Part shown: positions 62,730 to 64,000 of the stretch, one piece after another | Numbering within the stretch: the stretch's first letter is position 1 | Layout of the letters: each line of letters starts with the position of its first letter | Assembly: GCA_040752855.1 (NCBI GenBank) | Contig: JBFMHP010000034.1 | Span: forward strand, 1-64,000 | Direction: 5' to 3' | Source: JBFMHP01 sp040752855 | Lineage (GTDB): Bacteria > Pseudomonadota > Gammaproteobacteria > RBG-16-57-12 | DNA length: 64,000 nt | The notes under the pieces: generated by a model | Told to the model about the DNA's origin: nothing | What the model saw: only the letters and a program-made list of their open reading frames with translations | Database searches by the model: none | Program-made: the position numbers and the translations under genes

Positions 62730-64000
62730 TCAGATCCGATAGGCCTTGGCCAACAGATTGAACAGTTCATCCACAATAGCCACCGTCTTGTCCACATCGC
62801 CAACGGCGGGGAAGATCGCGCCCGTCACCCTGTTGCGCAGATCGCGCAGCGCCTTTTCGCTCTCACGCCACGTCGGCAAAGCAATGAATGCTTCGCGGAT
62901 TTTCCGGGTGATGCCTTCGGCATCTGCCAATCCTGCATCCAGCAGTGTGCGGTAGATAAAGAACGTCAAGCCATCGAAGCCTTTCTCGGCCTGAACCTTT
63001 TTGCGGTGCTCGTTTTCTTCCAATAGCTTGATCAGTTCCGCCAAGGCGCCCTGAGTCGTGGTCTGGCGATCCTCAAACTGTTCCAGCACCGCATCGGCTC
63101 GGTCAGCCAATCCAACCAGGAAAGGATCATCGGATTCGTCCTCGGCAGCCTTTTCGATGCTCTTGACCAAGTTGATCACCTTGGTCTCATCGCCTGCATG
63201 CTTGGCTTTGATCTGATCTATGGCGTGCTCGTCCAGCTGCACCATTTCACCCACAGGCGCCAAGGCCGTGGTGTCGATGTGCTGCTGCACCAGGGCATTG
63301 GTCTTGCGCTGGAACTCACGATCCACATACACGCGCTTGGCATAGGCGCGGCTGACCACGGCGTACATCGCAGAAAGGCTGCTGTAGTCCACGATGAAGG
63401 GGCGCAGGAATGCATCCGGGCTGATGATTTCGTAGAGCATTTCCAGCTCTTTGTATTCGCGGAAGAAGGCCTTACGCCGATCCTTGTCGCGGAAATGCTC
63501 AATCAGCCCGTCGACATCTTTGTCATTGAAATTGTGCTGCACCAGCGGCAGGTAGGCCGCAACGGCGCTGGCCATCTTGCTCTGGAACAGAGATTTCAGG
63601 AGGGCAATATCCTTCACTACGGCCGACACTTCGTCGCTATCAAAGGCCAGCGCCTTTTCCAGCTTGTCGAAGATGCCCACAAAGTCCAGCACGAAGCCGT
63701 GCGGCTTCACCATCTCCTCGACTTCGTTTTCGTAGGGCCGGTTCACCCGTGCGATGGCCTGCAGCAAGGTGTGGTCACGCAGCGGCTTGTCCAGATACAT
63801 CGAATAGAGCAGCGGCGCATCGTAACCTGTCAGCAGCTTTTCGGTGACGACCAGGATCTTGGGTAGGTTGCCGAACTTGGCGAACTGGCGGCGCACGGCC
63901 TTTTCTTCTTCACTGGTAAGGTGGAATTGCTTGAGCTGTTCGCTGTCGTTGTTGTTACCTGTGTAAACCACCTGCGACCAATCCGGCGGCAGCACCTTGT
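62730..64000 (-). CDS. hsdR: type I restriction enzyme R subunit, C-terminal part
   Basis: The gene is cut by the window edge; 423 C-terminal codons are visible and the frame stays open past base 64000. The seen part contains the end of the helicase motor: KILVVTEKLLTGYDAPLLYSMYLDK, then motif VI QAIARVNRPY. The rest is the helical C-terminal region typical of HsdR. The N-terminal nuclease and motor lie beyond the edge, as presumably do hsdM and hsdS. It is the first visible gene of the operon with the metallopeptidase and the primase-like helicase. Confidence 0.9.
   Translation of the reverse strand, partial: KVLPPDWSQVVYTGNNNDSEQLKQFHLTSEEEKAVRRQFAKFGNLPKILVVTEKLLTGYDAPLLYSMYLDKPLRDHTLLQAIARVNRPYENEVEEMVKPHGFVLDFVGIFDKLEKALAFDSDEVSAVVKDIALLKSLFQSKMASAVAAYLPLVQHNFNDKDVDGLIEHFRDKDRRKAFFREYKELEMLYEIISPDAFLRPFIVDYSSLSAMYAVVSRAYAKRVYVDREFQRKTNALVQQHIDTTALAPVGEMVQLDEHAIDQIKAKHAGDETKVINLVKSIEKAAEDESDDPFLVGLADRADAVLEQFEDRQTTTQGALAELIKLLEENEHRKKVQAEKGFDGLTFFIYRTLLDAGLADAEGITRKIREAFIALPTWRESEKALRDLRNRVTGAIFPAVGDVDKTVAIVDELFNLLAKAYRI

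Overview
This 64 kb window comes from a GC-rich (roughly 60% or more) chromosome. The gene content suggests a chemolithoautotrophic gammaproteobacterium, possibly a sulfur oxidiser of the Acidiferrobacter/Thiohalomonas kind. The reasons are a form IA RuBisCO operon with cbbQ and cbbO, a diheme cytochrome c, gammaproteobacterial housekeeping genes (ttcA, greB, tmcA, trmB, PA2778/PA2779 homologues) and REP-like extragenic palindromes. The taxonomy is inference; no rRNA is present.

Layout. 1-5.7 kb: a repeat-bearing leader, an AsmA protein, a NUDIX hydrolase, a small hypothetical, ttcA and a pirin. 6-9 kb: a peroxide-defence cluster (oxyR, rubrerythrin, a 55-aa rubredoxin and its NAD(P)H-dependent reductase) with a good OxyR operator between oxyR and rubrerythrin. 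9-11 kb: DUF924 protein, diheme cytochrome c, msrA. 11-12.1 kb: a 1.1 kb gene-free stretch holding a cluster of DnaA boxes. 12.1-17.6 kb: cbbL-cbbS-cbbQ-cbbO, with palindromic elements in every intergenic gap and a Rho-independent terminator at the end. 17.7-20.8 kb: a PilZ-like protein and a degenerate-GGDEF/EAL phosphodiesterase. 20.9-22.6 kb: an AT-rich, apparently acquired two-gene module of a HipA-like kinase and a HipA-N/HIRAN protein. 22.7-31.7 kb: a tail-anchored response regulator, SlyD-type PPIase, YjbQ, a zinc protease, an Hpt/pseudo-receiver protein, GreB, a DksA-like protein, DUF465 and DUF502 proteins, small coupled hypotheticals and a diguanylate cyclase. 32-43 kb: a B12 radical SAM enzyme, a beta-helix protein, a binding protein coupled to a CHASE-PAS-GGDEF-EAL protein, a CDF transporter, TmcA and a TPR/beta-barrel outer-membrane protein. 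43.5-49.5 kb: an Asp/Arg-rich exported protein beside an ECF sigma/anti-sigma pair, a radical SAM protein, an RluA-type synthase, bacteriohemerythrin and a squalene/phytoene synthase. 49.6-53.7 kb: one 1342-codon gene for a cyclic-nucleotide-binding, rhodanese and coiled-coil membrane protein. 54-60 kb: tRNA-Gly(CCC), the PA2779/PA2778 pair, thiS, a LemA/TPM operon on the other strand, thiG, trmB. 60-64 kb: a defence-like operon running off the right edge (hsdR C-terminus, YgjP-type metallopeptidase, primase-like/SF2 helicase).

How it works together. The clearest functional units are CO2 fixation and its activase (cbbLSQO) and OxyR-linked peroxide reduction (rubredoxin reductase to rubredoxin to rubrerythrin). 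There is also a dense set of c-di-GMP and phosphorelay proteins, and thiamine thiazole synthesis (thiS/thiG). The two most unusual accessory modules are the split HipA/HIRAN kinase pair and the hsdR-YgjP-primase/helicase operon. The OxyR carries C199 but has Phe at position 208, where the resolving cysteine normally sits.
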